Source: Paraglaciecola arctica
GTDB taxonomy: Bacteria; Pseudomonadota; Gammaproteobacteria; Enterobacterales; Alteromonadaceae
Assembly: GCF_018861065.1 (NCBI RefSeq)
Contig: NZ_JAHKQO010000006.1
Coordinates: 105,847 to 169,846 of the forward strand
Length of the DNA stretch: 64,000 nucleotides
Reading direction: 5' to 3'
Below are positions 1 to 9,871 of the stretch, piece by piece. The translations under genes and the position numbers were made by a program. A model generated the notes under the pieces. It saw only the letters and a list, made by a program, of their open reading frames with translations, was not told where the DNA came from and made no database searches. The number at the start of each line of letters is the position of its first letter. Position 1 is the first letter of the stretch.

Positions 1-2
1 AC

Positions 3-1274
3 AACTGTAGTGATGGCGCAAAAATCCACGGTACTTTACCACTACGAACAAGTGAGTTGTTGATAGTGGTAACTGAACAACAAAAATTTCAAGTAATAGA
101 AAAACTAAAAATCAATATTTTTTCAAACCAAGGACTAGAGAACTACGTTGAAAAGTTTGAAGACAAGTTTTCTCAAGAAATATTAATAGAAGAACTTAGT
201 GCTTTTGAAGCCCTTTTAGAAAAAGAAGTGACTTGCAAAGAAGATACAGAGATCATCATCAAAAAACAAAAAGATATGTTATTTGCTTCATATAAAAACG
301 GAAACTCACTGCTTTTTTATTATTTGTATGGCACCGTGAATTATGCAAATGCGGTTTTTACTAAGCTTTCAAGCTGCATTGCTCAAGATTCAGGAATTCT
401 TTTAACGGTGAAGGAAGGCATAACTGCTTGGCAACATAGTTTCAAAACCATTGAAAAATTAATATCCTATGGTCTTAGTAATTTTGATATTTCATCTTTC
501 AAAACAAATGAACGAGAGTTATTGCAGATAACAAACCATGTCAAATCTAAGTCTCTTCTTATAATATGTGACTCCACTGCCTTTGCAGATAGTGTTGGCT
601 GGTTACTTAGAAACTACCTAATGTGGGATATAGATGTGACGTTCTGCAGTGAAGACCAAACGGAACAATTAGCAGAAGGAGTTTTCGATTTCGTAATTTA
701 TAGTCTATCTCCTAGCACTCAGAGAAAAAAAATAGAAATTAAAACCACTGGCCGATTAAGTACAATTTACGCTTTATACCAAAAAGATTTTCATCTCCTT
801 AACAGCTTATGCATGGAGAATCTGAATGTAACGTTTGCCCCCATCACACAAGATAACAGAAATAAACACAATCCAGACTGGATGAGCGATCATCTCAGCA
901 TTGCAGCTATTCTTCTTAACGCTTGTGTATTAGAACACAAATGCCAAATCATCTTGCCTAAATATAAAATGCGCGAATATTTTGATGTTAACAACTTCAA
1001 AGATCAAGTGTATCTAACGGAAAAAACAGATGTTGTTTTTGAGTATGAATTGTATATGACAGTCTACAAACCCCCTAAAACAAACTTGACAGTGTTACCT
1101 AAGAACGGCACTAGGGGTAAACTTGTAATTGACAATATTTCCTATAAGAATCATATATATACTGAACTAGAATCTAAAGTTTTTGGCAGTAAGTTGTCGT
1201 TATTTTCCAATTTAGTTCCTACTATTACTAAAGACCGTCTTTATCAAAAAACATACAAACCAATTGAATTATAA
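3..1274 (+). CDS. Probable motility accessory factor (Maf / DUF115-type) protein, 3' part only
   Basis: The reading frame is open to the left edge of the window, so this is the C-terminal part of a longer protein. A TTG at 57 could be taken as a start, but the codons before it are protein-like and encode NCSDGAKIHGTLPL. That resembles the end of the DUF115 (6-hydroxymethylpterin diphosphokinase MptE-like) domain of Maf proteins, which often act in flagellin glycosylation with nonulosonic acids. The remaining ~400 residues are a lysine-rich C-terminal region in which I recognise no further domain. The next gene on the same strand is a sugar O-methyltransferase, and the pseudaminic acid pathway and flagellins lie further on, which fits a role in flagellin glycan transfer. 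The family call rests on one short motif plus context; the incompleteness of the gene is directly visible. Confidence 0.55.
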   Translation, partial: NCSDGAKIHGTLPLRTSELLIVVTEQQKFQVIEKLKINIFSNQGLENYVEKFEDKFSQEILIEELSAFEALLEKEVTCKEDTEIIIKKQKDMLFASYKNGNSLLFYYLYGTVNYANAVFTKLSSCIAQDSGILLTVKEGITAWQHSFKTIEKLISYGLSNFDISSFKTNERELLQITNHVKSKSLLIICDSTAFADSVGWLLRNYLMWDIDVTFCSEDQTEQLAEGVFDFVIYSLSPSTQRKKIEIKTTGRLSTIYALYQKDFHLLNSLCMENLNVTFAPITQDNRNKHNPDWMSDHLSIAAILLNACVLEHKCQIILPKYKMREYFDVNNFKDQVYLTEKTDVVFEYELYMTVYKPPKTNLTVLPKNGTRGKLVIDNISYKNHIYTELESKVFGSKLSLFSNLVPTITKDRLYQKTYKPIEL

Positions 1275-1347
1275 TCCGTTAATAATTTGGCCTAAAATTA
1301 ACATTCACTTTGACAATCAATTATGAATATCAAAAAGGGGTTTCGTA

Positions 1348-2481
1348 GTGAAACAAACAAAAGAGCCTAATTTGAAAATAGACAAAAAATCACTAATTAT
1401 GGCAGTGTTTAGTACACGGATATTTCATAATGAAGGTTCGTTAGTACGAGCAACTTATGATTCTGTGGAGCTAATTGAAAAAGTTAGAGACGATGATTTA
1501 ATCGAAAGAATAATTTCTTTTTATCAAAATACTCATAAGTTAGATTTAGGTTCTTCTATGTGGCAACTTATCAGTTCATATCAAGCACCTATACATAAAG
1601 CATTAATGGAAAATGATGAAAATATTGTGATTAAAACGTATCAGAATCCAGGTAAGAATGAGCTTTTTTCAGGATATGATTTTCTCAGAAAATCCTGTCA
1701 AGTAGAGTTTGAATATGACCATATAGGACTAGCCTACGCCAAATTATGTTTGGATGGATTAATTAGGTTTGCGGAATATATCGGAGCGATTCCTTTAGAT
1801 AACCCTGAATCTTGGGGGGCAAAAACAACTTCACCTTACGATGCAGAAACTATTATTGACAATTTAGATAGCTTTGCATGGAAATTTACCTTACCAAATC
1901 CTTATCCAAATGAATTTGGACTCAGTACGTCTCGAGGTGTATTAAGTTATCGTGTTCCACAAGCTTTATATCAAGCATGGCGAATCAAAAAGTTAGTACA
2001 AGGTATCGAAAATCCACGGATCTTAGAAATTGGAGCTGGCCTTGGCAGAACAGCTTATTACGCTAATGAACTAGGGATCAAAGATTACACAATTATTGAC
2101 ATTCCTATGACTGCAACAGCCCAAGGTTATTTTTTAGGTCGAACAATTGGTGAAAACAATATCTTGTTTGAGAATGAAAAAGTTGATGAAAACAATCCCA
2201 AAATTAGAATTATTAGCCCTCAAACTTTTATTGATGAAAATAACCAATACGATCTTATTGTTAATGTTGATAGCTTAACTGAAATGGATAAATTAGTAGC
2301 TCAAGAATATTGGGAAAAAATTAAAACATCTACAAACACATTTTTATCTATCAACCATGAATCTAACTCCTTCACTGTAAGAGACTTATTATTGAAAGAC
2401 TTAACATTGCTAAATATTAGTCGTGAACAATACTGGATGCGCCGAGGTTACGTAGAAGAATTAATAAAAATAAATACTTAA
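1348..2481 (+). CDS. Putative sugar O-methyltransferase
   Basis: A 377-residue protein beginning at GTG 1348, preceded by a good ribosome-binding site (AAAAAGGGG at about 1332-1340). A class I SAM-binding motif, ILEIGAGLGRTAYYA, lies at about residues 225-240, followed by the acidic post-II segment YTIIDIP. The length, the long N-terminal part before the motif and the LSINHES-type C-terminal segment resemble the 'putative sugar O-methyltransferase' family found in O-antigen and flagellar glycan clusters. It probably O-methylates a sugar or nonulosonic acid of the glycan made here. The substrate cannot be read from sequence. It is convergent with the glycosyltransferase gene at 2524. Confidence 0.7.
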   Translation: MKQTKEPNLKIDKKSLIMAVFSTRIFHNEGSLVRATYDSVELIEKVRDDDLIERIISFYQNTHKLDLGSSMWQLISSYQAPIHKALMENDENIVIKTYQNPGKNELFSGYDFLRKSCQVEFEYDHIGLAYAKLCLDGLIRFAEYIGAIPLDNPESWGAKTTSPYDAETIIDNLDSFAWKFTLPNPYPNEFGLSTSRGVLSYRVPQALYQAWRIKKLVQGIENPRILEIGAGLGRTAYYANELGIKDYTIIDIPMTATAQGYFLGRTIGENNILFENEKVDENNPKIRIISPQTFIDENNQYDLIVNVDSLTEMDKLVAQEYWEKIKTSTNTFLSINHESNSFTVRDLLLKDLTLLNISREQYWMRRGYVEELIKINT

Positions 2482-2523
2482 AAGTGATGCATATTTTCCT
2501 AAAAACAAATTTGCAGTAAAAAT

Positions 2524-3789
2524 CTAAATTATGGATGACTCGTCTATATTTAAATCAATTAATTGTTGTAATATTTCGTCATAATATTCATTTGATGATA
2601 TCAATATATAATCAAATGAATCGCAATGTTCGATCAAATAATTAGGCTTTTGAATTAGTGCTTCTTTATAAGGTGAGGTGGTCAAATAATTATCTACAAA
2701 AGCTACAAAACTAATATTTTTTGTATTATCTTTCAGCCAACTATAAAAATGCATTCCCAATATACTTGCACCAAAAACAATTATTCGAGAACTTGAATTT
2801 TTATTAATTTTCTCTAATTGAGCCTTTTGATTCAATAACTTTTTAGCATGTTTGCGCCTGTTAACTATTGCACGCCAATCTTGGGGATATGCCAGAATTC
2901 TTTTTGCTTCCCATGATGATCGCCTAAGACTATTTTTGGTCCCCTCCTTTCCTTCAGAAAATTTCCTAGTCATGTTGTCAGAAATCAATAAGTTTTCCTG
3001 CTTATTGTGCATATATACATTACAGCCACGCCATTCACTCTCATCATAACTTGCTCCATCATTACCAACTAAAAGCAGCCGAAGTTGTTTATTTTTAATG
3101 TACCTTGAAAGCCCAGACCTACCACTTTCAAAACGATATGCGTCATACTTTGAAATAATATTTTGAAGTGTATTTTCAAGCATCAAACTCGAAGGAATCA
3201 TAAAACCATTCGTTCTAATATGAATATTTGGATAACAATCAATATCTAAGAGAAACCTTAAATGCTCAAAAACATCTGATAACTCTTCACGTTTAACTGC
3301 AATAGGTTTAGTAGAAAAAATGGTTAAAAATGAAAAAACAAGTGCTGTGGTGATTAATCTTGGTCTTGAAGTCGAACCTCGGTGACTTTGCCAAGAGCCA
3401 GTTGCTCCAACTAATCCTACATCTTTGAGTTTCATATTTTTGTATAACTTACTTAGCCAATATGAACTTAGAATCATTGAATGTGAATTTAGAAAGCAAA
3501 GGTAGTGATATTCTTTAGCAAAGGCTTTTGTCGCTTTAATGTAGGCGGTTATATCGACGCCTTCATCAGACACATCAAAACTAAGGTGGTCAATTCCTTG
3601 TAATAGCGATGTATAACATGTTTTTTCATTTTCGTTATCAAATCCTTTAAAGATGATAACTAAATCATGTTGAACCCCAGGTTCAAAACATTGATAAGAG
3701 TTTAAAAAGTCCTCGAACATTTCAATATTATTAAGTTTTCTAACAAGATGAAAAACGGCTATCTTGTCACTTGAAGATGACATATTCAT
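2524..3789 (-). CDS. Glycosyltransferase-like protein with C-terminal Rossmann-like module
   Basis: A 421-residue protein. The N-terminal ~300 residues look like a glycosyltransferase-type fold (segments LVIIFKGF and FLNSHSMILSSYWLSKLY resemble the region around the metal-binding acidic motif, but no clean DXD is seen; the matching position reads NSHS). The C-terminal ~85 residues, starting at RIIVFGASILG, form a nucleotide-binding-like module that also occurs in other proteins of this cluster. Its start overlaps the stop of the upstream GT2 gene by 4 bp (ATGA), so the two are probably translationally coupled. It is likely involved in glycan assembly; acceptor and donor are unknown. If the catalytic acidic residues are truly absent, it may be an accessory rather than an active enzyme. 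Confidence 0.55.
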   Translation of the reverse strand: MNMSSSSDKIAVFHLVRKLNNIEMFEDFLNSYQCFEPGVQHDLVIIFKGFDNENEKTCYTSLLQGIDHLSFDVSDEGVDITAYIKATKAFAKEYHYLCFLNSHSMILSSYWLSKLYKNMKLKDVGLVGATGSWQSHRGSTSRPRLITTALVFSFLTIFSTKPIAVKREELSDVFEHLRFLLDIDCYPNIHIRTNGFMIPSSLMLENTLQNIISKYDAYRFESGRSGLSRYIKNKQLRLLLVGNDGASYDESEWRGCNVYMHNKQENLLISDNMTRKFSEGKEGTKNSLRRSSWEAKRILAYPQDWRAIVNRRKHAKKLLNQKAQLEKINKNSSSRIIVFGASILGMHFYSWLKDNTKNISFVAFVDNYLTTSPYKEALIQKPNYLIEHCDSFDYILISSNEYYDEILQQLIDLNIDESSII

Positions 3790-4979
3790 AGATTGTTAAT
3801 TGGCTTAACTTGCTGAAAAACATCTAAGATTGTAGAAAAATCTCCCTTTATATTAGGCATAGCTACTGCAGGGTGTGAGCCAGTACTTTGCAGTACTTTT
3901 TGAGCAACAGCTGTCCTATCTACTTCTGGAGTTTCAACAGTTTTCAAAAATAATGGTTCACCATATTCGCGCCATTCTTTTTCCGTAAGTAATGATTTAA
4001 GTTCTAAGTAAGCAGGTTCCGCATCTCTTTTCTTGTTAATTAAGTCAGCAAAAACCGCGCATATTTGAAGGAGTCGATAACGATCATAATTGGGTTTGAG
4101 CGACATAGTTGCGGATAGATTTCTAGCCAAGGTTTCCATACTCATTAGCCATGATGTATTCATGACTGGCCCTGGAAGAATTGTCTTTTTTAATGTTTCC
4201 ACCATTTCTTCACTCGGCAGATTATTGAGAAACTTATTACCGGCTTCCTCAGCGTTATTGAAATAATAAAAACCAAACGATTTAGGGCTTATTCCTACAA
4301 CCACAAGATTAGCTGGCACTACCAAAATCCGCTCAGCACACCACATAATGACATTTGAAGCATAATAATCAGGATATGGAGATTGGTAAAAGTCACCATA
4401 GACTTTTAATTTATTGATCAACTTTTTACTGACCAAAGAAAATTGCATGTTGTAATCAAACTCCACCTTAAAATTCATTGAATCAAGTACATACTGTCTT
4501 GCAATCTCTGATTCCAATAGAAATTCATTAGTTTGATTTTGATAGATGCTACGGTTTTTGTAAGATTTCAAAAAACCTTGTTCGCAATTTGGAATAACAT
4601 TTGGGTAGGCGTACAACAACGCACCAGTATATACAAAATCTGGAAAGCCATGCTTTTCTATTAACTTACACAAAATAGAAAAATATCCATTTAGAAGACC
4701 GTCGTCGTCTCCTAACATAATAACGTAGTCACCATCACTATGTTTAAGCGCATTATTCCAGTTATCCGTTACAGGAACGAATTGATCAGTGGCAACATAC
4801 TTAATTCTGGAATCATTTAAAGAGTTTATATAATCTTCGATCCCGTCTTCTGAGTCATTATCAGAGACAATAATCTCCCAATTAGTATAATCTTGTTGAC
4901 GTACAGTAGTTATTGCTCGAGTAAGCAAATCCAACCTGTTATGGGTGGGTAATAAAACGGAAAATTTAGGGTTGGTCAT
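3786..4979 (-). CDS. Family 2 glycosyltransferase
   Basis: A 397-residue GT-A fold protein. The N terminus FSVLLPTHNRLDLLTRAI and the acidic motif IIVSDNDSEDG are typical of GT2 enzymes. The metal-binding region reads YVIMLGDDDGL at about residue 90. The C-terminal half is variable and has no recognised domain. It probably transfers a nucleotide-activated sugar to a surface glycan or flagellin glycan. The gene is followed directly by the overlapping glycosyltransferase-like gene and is separated by 150 bp from the deoxysugar operon upstream, so it may have its own promoter in that gap. Confidence 0.85.
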   Translation of the reverse strand: MTNPKFSVLLPTHNRLDLLTRAITTVRQQDYTNWEIIVSDNDSEDGIEDYINSLNDSRIKYVATDQFVPVTDNWNNALKHSDGDYVIMLGDDDGLLNGYFSILCKLIEKHGFPDFVYTGALLYAYPNVIPNCEQGFLKSYKNRSIYQNQTNEFLLESEIARQYVLDSMNFKVEFDYNMQFSLVSKKLINKLKVYGDFYQSPYPDYYASNVIMWCAERILVVPANLVVVGISPKSFGFYYFNNAEEAGNKFLNNLPSEEMVETLKKTILPGPVMNTSWLMSMETLARNLSATMSLKPNYDRYRLLQICAVFADLINKKRDAEPAYLELKSLLTEKEWREYGEPLFLKTVETPEVDRTAVAQKVLQSTGSHPAVAMPNIKGDFSTILDVFQQVKPINNL

Positions 4980-5129
4980 GATTTATTTGTCCTTTTTTAC
5001 TGCATTTTTATCTGCACCAATGTTCACTTAATACAACCTAGAGAATATAAAAATCAAACCGTTTCGAAAGGTTTAATAATAACTCATTCACCTAGTTCAT
5101 AATTGAGGTGCATTCTATTTTTTGCCGTT

Positions 5130-5993
5130 TTAATTTAAGTACTTCGCTGTAATATATTCTGATAAAGCGTCTTGCCAATGTTGCATGTTAATACCTAATT
5201 TTTTAGCTTTTATGTTAGCTAAAACAGAATACTTTGGTCTTCTCATATCACCACTCAAGCCATTTCTATCAATTGGCACAACTTTTACATCTAATTTCAT
5301 CAGTTCAATAATCTTGCAGGTAAACTCATACCAACTGCATTCACCTTGATTTACCAAATGATAAATACCCATTTTACGTTTTGGATGTTGGATTAACGTT
5401 AAAACAGCTTTAGCAAGATCTAGCGCAGAAGTGGGAGATACGATTTGGTCACACCCCATTTCAATGTGCGGCAGATGTTGAGCATCTTTGATTCGATTGT
5501 CTACGAAATTACCACCTTTTGATGCGGCGCCAATGGTGCCATAAAGCCCGCAAGTTCTAATGACAATGCTATGTTGAGGAGCCACAGACATAACAGCGTG
5601 TTCGCCTGCTAGACGAGTAATTCCGTACATTTGCAAAGGCGATGTAGGAGAATATTCATTATAAGGCACGTCTGTGGCACCATCAAAAACATAGTCACTA
5701 CTAAAAGTAATAAATAAAGTATCATGTTCTTTACACAATAAAGCTAAATCCCTTACAGACTTACAATTTACAGCAAAAGCCCTTCCAGGATGACTTTCGC
5801 ACATCGGCAAGTTGTGAAACGCAGCTGTATTAATCACTATATCAGGTTGAAACTGGCGCATTGCTTGTCGACAGGAGTCGATTGATTCAAGATCAAGTTC
5901 GGCTCTATTTGGTGCATACCATTGATGCTCTGAGTCTAAATTAAGCAAACTGGCACCAAGCTGCCCGGTTTTTCCAATCAAAAGTATTTTCAT
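5130..5993 (-). CDS. rfbD: dTDP-4-dehydrorhamnose reductase-like NDP-4-ketosugar reductase
   Basis: A 287-residue extended-SDR protein of the RmlD type. The glycine-rich NAD(P)-binding motif is LLIGKTGQLGASL at residues 4-16; FITFSSDYVFDG and the active-site region YGITRLAGE follow. It would reduce the 4-keto group of an NDP-6-deoxy-4-ketohexose. No rmlA or rmlB is seen in this window; the neighbours are a CDP-glucose pathway, so the natural substrate is more likely a CDP-linked sugar than dTDP-rhamnose precursor. One oddity is visible: the usual YxxxK active-site lysine is an arginine here (codon CGT). The start overlaps the stop of the epimerase gene by 4 bp. Confidence 0.8.
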   Translation of the reverse strand: MKILLIGKTGQLGASLLNLDSEHQWYAPNRAELDLESIDSCRQAMRQFQPDIVINTAAFHNLPMCESHPGRAFAVNCKSVRDLALLCKEHDTLFITFSSDYVFDGATDVPYNEYSPTSPLQMYGITRLAGEHAVMSVAPQHSIVIRTCGLYGTIGAASKGGNFVDNRIKDAQHLPHIEMGCDQIVSPTSALDLAKAVLTLIQHPKRKMGIYHLVNQGECSWYEFTCKIIELMKLDVKVVPIDRNGLSGDMRRPKYSVLANIKAKKLGINMQHWQDALSEYITAKYLN

Positions 5994-6529
5994 AGCATTG
6001 ATTCACAAAAATCAGGATAGGTCTGATCTTTTTCAGAGATGTTATTTACTGGCAAAGGCCAAGAAATATTAAATTGCGGATCATCCCACCGGATCCCAAC
6101 AGCACACATTGGGGAGTAAAAATCGAACATCTGATAGAAAACTTCACTGTCATCTTGCAACGTTTGAAACCCATGGGCAAACCCTTCAGGTATGTACAGC
6201 GACTTTCTATTCTTGCTACTCAATTCACAACCAAACCATTGCAGATAACTAACAGAATCTTTACGCAAATCAATAATGACATCGTAAATACTGCCACTAA
6301 TACAGCGCACCAACTTTGCCTCAGAATGAGGGCTTAGTTGAAAATGCATCCCTCTCAGAGTGCCACGTTTAAGGTTAAAAGACACATTACATTGAGCAAC
6401 ATTTTTTTCCAAAGCTCGCTGCGCAAATTCGTTTTGACAAAAAGAACGAGCGAAAAAACCTCGTTCATCTTTAATGGGTTCGTACTCAATGACAAACGCT
6501 TGATCTAATGTAGTAGGGTGAAAAATCAT
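5990..6529 (-). CDS. rfbC: dTDP-4-dehydrorhamnose 3,5-epimerase-like cupin epimerase
   Basis: A 179-residue protein of normal family length (about 180). Recognisable RmlC landmarks are DERGFFARSF near the N terminus, GTLRGMHFQ with the catalytic-type histidine at about residue 63, and the central VRCISGSIYDVIIDLR strand. It would epimerise C3 and/or C5 of an NDP-4-keto-6-deoxyhexose. It sits between a C-methyltransferase and a 4-ketoreductase in a CDP-sugar operon, so it probably acts on the C-methylated 4-keto intermediate. It is next to the methyltransferase stop and overlaps the reductase start, consistent with one transcript. Confidence 0.85.
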   Translation of the reverse strand: MIFHPTTLDQAFVIEYEPIKDERGFFARSFCQNEFAQRALEKNVAQCNVSFNLKRGTLRGMHFQLSPHSEAKLVRCISGSIYDVIIDLRKDSVSYLQWFGCELSSKNRKSLYIPEGFAHGFQTLQDDSEVFYQMFDFYSPMCAVGIRWDDPQFNISWPLPVNNISEKDQTYPDFCESML

Positions 6530-7753
6530 TTAAATAATATTGAGTTCTGGCACGGCAACAACAAATCGACCGCCCCACGTTTTAATAAAGGACAACTGCT
6601 CCATAACCTCAGATTGTATATTCCAAGGAAGAATTAGCACGTAATCAGGCTTATGCCTAACCAATTCATCAGGGCTATAAATTGGGATGTGTGAGCCGGG
6701 TAAATAATTATTCTGTTTGGAAGGTGCCGCGTCATACACTAAAGGTAACAGATCTGGTTTTACGCCTGCATAGTTTAATAACGTACATCCTTTAGCCGCT
6801 GCTCCATAAGCAACTACTACTGCTCCAACTTCCTTTTGTGCAAGTAAAAATTTCAAAAGTGAGTTTTTTACTTTATTCGCTTTTTGCTGGAACTCTTGAT
6901 ACACGGCAAGGTGTTGCATTCCCCCAGCTGTTTCTCTTTCAAGTAAAGTATGGACGTTTCCAGTAGTTTTTCTAGCATCTTCTTGATGGCATGCATATAT
7001 TCTCAAGCTACCACCATGGGTTACTAATTCTTCAACGTCAAAAACTCTAAGTCTTACCTTTGAAAATATTTGTATAACAGAATAAATGGAAAGGTAAGAG
7101 AAGTGCTCATGATAAACGGTATCGAATTGATTTTTTTCGAGTAATTGCTGTAAATGTGGGAATTCTAAGGTAATTGTACCTTTTTCCTTTAATACCGTTT
7201 TTAGGCCAAGTGCAAAATCATTAATATCAGGGACATGAGCAAACACATTGTTGCCAATAACCAAATCTGCTTGTTTATCATCTTCAGCTAATTGTTTGGC
7301 TAATGATTGACCGAAAAATTCTCGAAGAATTGGAATATTCAATGCTTCAGCAGCAAGTGCGGTACTCAGAGTAGGCTCAATACCCAGGCACGGTATATCG
7401 CTGTGGACAAAGTTTTTTAATAGATATCCATCGTTTGCCGCAATTTCTATCACTAGGCTATCTGCATTTAAATTTAAGCGATCAGTGATCATAGTAGAAT
7501 AGTTGGCAGCGTGATTCAGCCACCCTTTAGAAATGGATGAGAAATATGCATAGTCAGGACTGAACAATTCGTCCGCTTGTGCGAAATCCTCGGTTTGAAC
7601 TAACCAACACAGATCACACACATAAAGTTTTAGAGGAAAGTATGCTTCTGGTTGCTTTAATTGCGCTTCATTTAAATATGCATTGGAAGGCGGCGCGAAT
7701 CCTAAATCTAAAAAAACATGGTGAAGAGTATGACTACAGTGACGGCACTTCAT
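6530..7753 (-). CDS. Sugar C-methyltransferase (TylCIII/NovU-type)
   Basis: A 407-residue protein with the three-part architecture of deoxysugar C-methyltransferases. An N-terminal zinc-binding segment has cysteines at 3, 6, 46 and 49. The SAM-binding domain has EIAANDGYLLKNF at residues 103-115. The C-terminal domain begins at VVVAYGAAAKGC at about residue 311. Known members add a methyl group at C3 of NDP-4-ketosugars. The gene follows the CDP-glucose 4,6-dehydratase directly and precedes the epimerase and reductase, which points to a CDP-3-C-methyl-6-deoxyhexose product. The regiochemistry is inferred from the family. Confidence 0.8.
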   Translation of the reverse strand: MKCRHCSHTLHHVFLDLGFAPPSNAYLNEAQLKQPEAYFPLKLYVCDLCWLVQTEDFAQADELFSPDYAYFSSISKGWLNHAANYSTMITDRLNLNADSLVIEIAANDGYLLKNFVHSDIPCLGIEPTLSTALAAEALNIPILREFFGQSLAKQLAEDDKQADLVIGNNVFAHVPDINDFALGLKTVLKEKGTITLEFPHLQQLLEKNQFDTVYHEHFSYLSIYSVIQIFSKVRLRVFDVEELVTHGGSLRIYACHQEDARKTTGNVHTLLERETAGGMQHLAVYQEFQQKANKVKNSLLKFLLAQKEVGAVVVAYGAAAKGCTLLNYAGVKPDLLPLVYDAAPSKQNNYLPGSHIPIYSPDELVRHKPDYVLILPWNIQSEVMEQLSFIKTWGGRFVVAVPELNII

Positions 7754-7757
7754 GGTG

Positions 7758-8825
7758 TTATAATTTCCTGAAACGAGTAATTTGGCCTAAGGTGAAATCA
7801 CGCATATTTTGTCCGCTATGATAAGCTTTAAGCCAAGAAACGGTTTGTTCGAGTGATTCTGACAATTGCCATTGCGGTTGCCAATTGAGTAATTTTATTG
7901 CTTTATGGCTATTTAGTTTAAGGTAATCAGCTTCATGAGGGTGATTACCCTTATCTAATTGCCAAGTTGCGTCCTCTCCCCACAATTGACAAATTTGTTC
8001 CACGACCCACCGTACTGGTTTAGCGTCTTCACTTTCTGGTCCAAAATTCCAGCCTCCGGCTGATTCTGCTCCGTTAAGATAGAGTGATTTTGCCAATGAT
8101 AAATAACCTGAAAGAGGTTCGAGTACATGTTGCCAAGGACGAATTGCGCTAGGGTTACGAATAGTAACTGCCTCTTGCTTGTGTAGCGCTTTAAAAATAT
8201 CAGGTAACAAGCGATCTAGTGCCCAATCCCCGCCACCAATAACATTGCCAGCGCGAGCTGACGCCAATGCAACACGGTGTAATTCATTCTCATTTTGGTT
8301 AAAAAAAGAATTAAAATAGGCTGCAGCTACTAACTCTGCACAACCTTTGCTATTGCTGTAAGGATCGTATCCACCCATTGGATCAGATTCCACAAAGGCT
8401 TTTGTGGTGCCATTGTTTTCATAACATTTATCGCTGGTAACATTTACAACGGCTCTAACAAATGAGCATTGACGAACGGCTTCAAGCACATTAACAGTAC
8501 CCATTACATTGGTTGCGTAGGTTTCAACGGGATCAATATAAGATTTGCGGACTAATGACTGGGCAGCCATATGAATAATGATTTCTGGTTTTGTCTGACG
8601 AATTGATTTGAGAACTAATTGACCATCGCAAACGTTGCCAATTATTGAATGCATTTCTTTGGCAACATTGGCTACTTCAAATAGGTTAGGGTTAGTGGGA
8701 GGCGCCAGTGAAAACCCAGTGACTTCGGCGCCTAGTTGCTGTAACCATAAGCTCAACCACCCTCCTTTAAAACCCGTATGCCCCGTAATTAAGACTTTCT
8801 TGCCTGACCAAAATGAATTGCTCAT
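7758..8825 (-). CDS. rfbG: CDP-glucose 4,6-dehydratase
   Basis: An extended SDR of about 355 residues starting [21 protein letters not shown], matching the typical N terminus of RfbG. I chose the ATG at 8825 because it forms an ATGA overlap with the stop of the cytidylyltransferase gene; an upstream ATG at 8861 would overlap that gene by 40 bp. NAD-binding is indicated by GHTGFKG and the active site by [12 protein letters not shown]. It converts CDP-glucose to CDP-4-dehydro-6-deoxyglucose, the branch point to 3,6-dideoxy or branched 6-deoxy sugars. No RfbH-type 3-dehydratase is present, so the route here is the branched one. Confidence 0.9.
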   Translation of the reverse strand: MSNSFWSGKKVLITGHTGFKGGWLSLWLQQLGAEVTGFSLAPPTNPNLFEVANVAKEMHSIIGNVCDGQLVLKSIRQTKPEIIIHMAAQSLVRKSYIDPVETYATNVMGTVNVLEAVRQCSFVRAVVNVTSDKCYENNGTTKAFVESDPMGGYDPYSNSKGCAELVAAAYFNSFFNQNENELHRVALASARAGNVIGGGDWALDRLLPDIFKALHKQEAVTIRNPSAIRPWQHVLEPLSGYLSLAKSLYLNGAESAGGWNFGPESEDAKPVRWVVEQICQLWGEDATWQLDKGNHPHEADYLKLNSHKAIKLLNWQPQWQLSESLEQTVSWLKAYHSGQNMRDFTLGQITRFRKL

Positions 8826-9592
8826 GACCATATTTTCCATGGCGCTTTGCCAGATGACCATAAACCTTCGAGCAGATTTTTTTCACGTAGGGTGTCCAAA
8901 GGTTGCCAAAATCCTTTGTGCAAAAAAGATGATAATTGGCCATTTTTAGCTAACGTCTCCATTGGGATATTTTCCCAAGTAGTTTTATCATCTTGGATTA
9001 AATCAATCACTTTTGGTGACAGTACAAAAAAACCACCATTTATCCAGCCACCATCTCCATGAGGTTTCTCTTTAAAGCTATCTACACTATTATCAGATAT
9101 GTTTAGTGCTCCGAATCGTCCAGGAGGTTGAACCCCAGTTAATGTGGCTAATCTACCTTGTTGCTTATGAAAATTAATGCTTTCGGTAATATTAATATCA
9201 CTTACACCGTCACCATAAGTAAAACAAAAATCATCCTCTCCAATATATTCTTTTACTCGTTTGAGACGACCGCCAGTCATCGTTTTCTCACCTGTATCAA
9301 CTAACGTTACTTTCCATGGTTCGGCATTATTTTGATGCACATCCATACTGTTATTTTGCATATCGTAGGTCACGTCGGACATATGCAGGAAGTAATTAGC
9401 AAAATACTCTTTGATTACATATCCCTTGTATCCACAGCAAATAATAAATTCGTTTATGCCATGTGCCGAATATATTTTCATAATGTGCCACAGTATTGGT
9501 TTTCCACCGATTTCTATCATCGGTTTAGGACGCACTACACTCTCTTCGCTAATTCTGGTACCAAGGCCTCCGGCCAATATTACGGCCTTCAT
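8822..9592 (-). CDS. rfbF: Glucose-1-phosphate cytidylyltransferase
   Basis: A 256-residue nucleotidyltransferase. The start [17 protein letters not shown] at 9592 is preferred over an ATG at 9643, since the family begins exactly there and a GAAAGG sequence lies about 9 bases upstream. The [10 protein letters not shown] signature, [18 protein letters not shown] and TYGDGVSDI are all family landmarks. It makes CDP-glucose from CTP and glucose 1-phosphate and is the first gene of the deoxysugar operon rfbF-rfbG-methyltransferase-rfbC-rfbD. The operon promoter must lie in the 279-bp divergent gap shared with the sulfotransferase gene. Confidence 0.92.
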   Translation of the reverse strand: MKAVILAGGLGTRISEESVVRPKPMIEIGGKPILWHIMKIYSAHGINEFIICCGYKGYVIKEYFANYFLHMSDVTYDMQNNSMDVHQNNAEPWKVTLVDTGEKTMTGGRLKRVKEYIGEDDFCFTYGDGVSDINITESINFHKQQGRLATLTGVQPPGRFGALNISDNSVDSFKEKPHGDGGWINGGFFVLSPKVIDLIQDDKTTWENIPMETLAKNGQLSSFLHKGFWQPLDTLREKNLLEGLWSSGKAPWKIWS

Positions 9593-9871
9593 TGATGATG
9601 ACCTTTCATATTTAAACTCATATATACCCTTGCCATTAAACACACCTTTATATTACCTCAATGCCTTATTTACATCAGCCATAAAGTTAAATGGGGCTAT
9701 TTCTCATTATATTTATCGGCATACACGTTATTTTCTAGAATACATTTTCAATCTGCGTAAAAAGTAATTTTAGGCTTGCAATGATTTTCAAATTTAATGA
9801 ATTCGAAAAACTATTTTAATCAAGTTTCCGATACACTATGTACCGGCACTTTCAAAAACGGAAATCTAACT

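Noticed and set aside
6074..6337. 87-codon plus-strand ORF inside rfbC
   Set aside because: Antisense to a well-supported epimerase gene, with no ribosome-binding site or domain.
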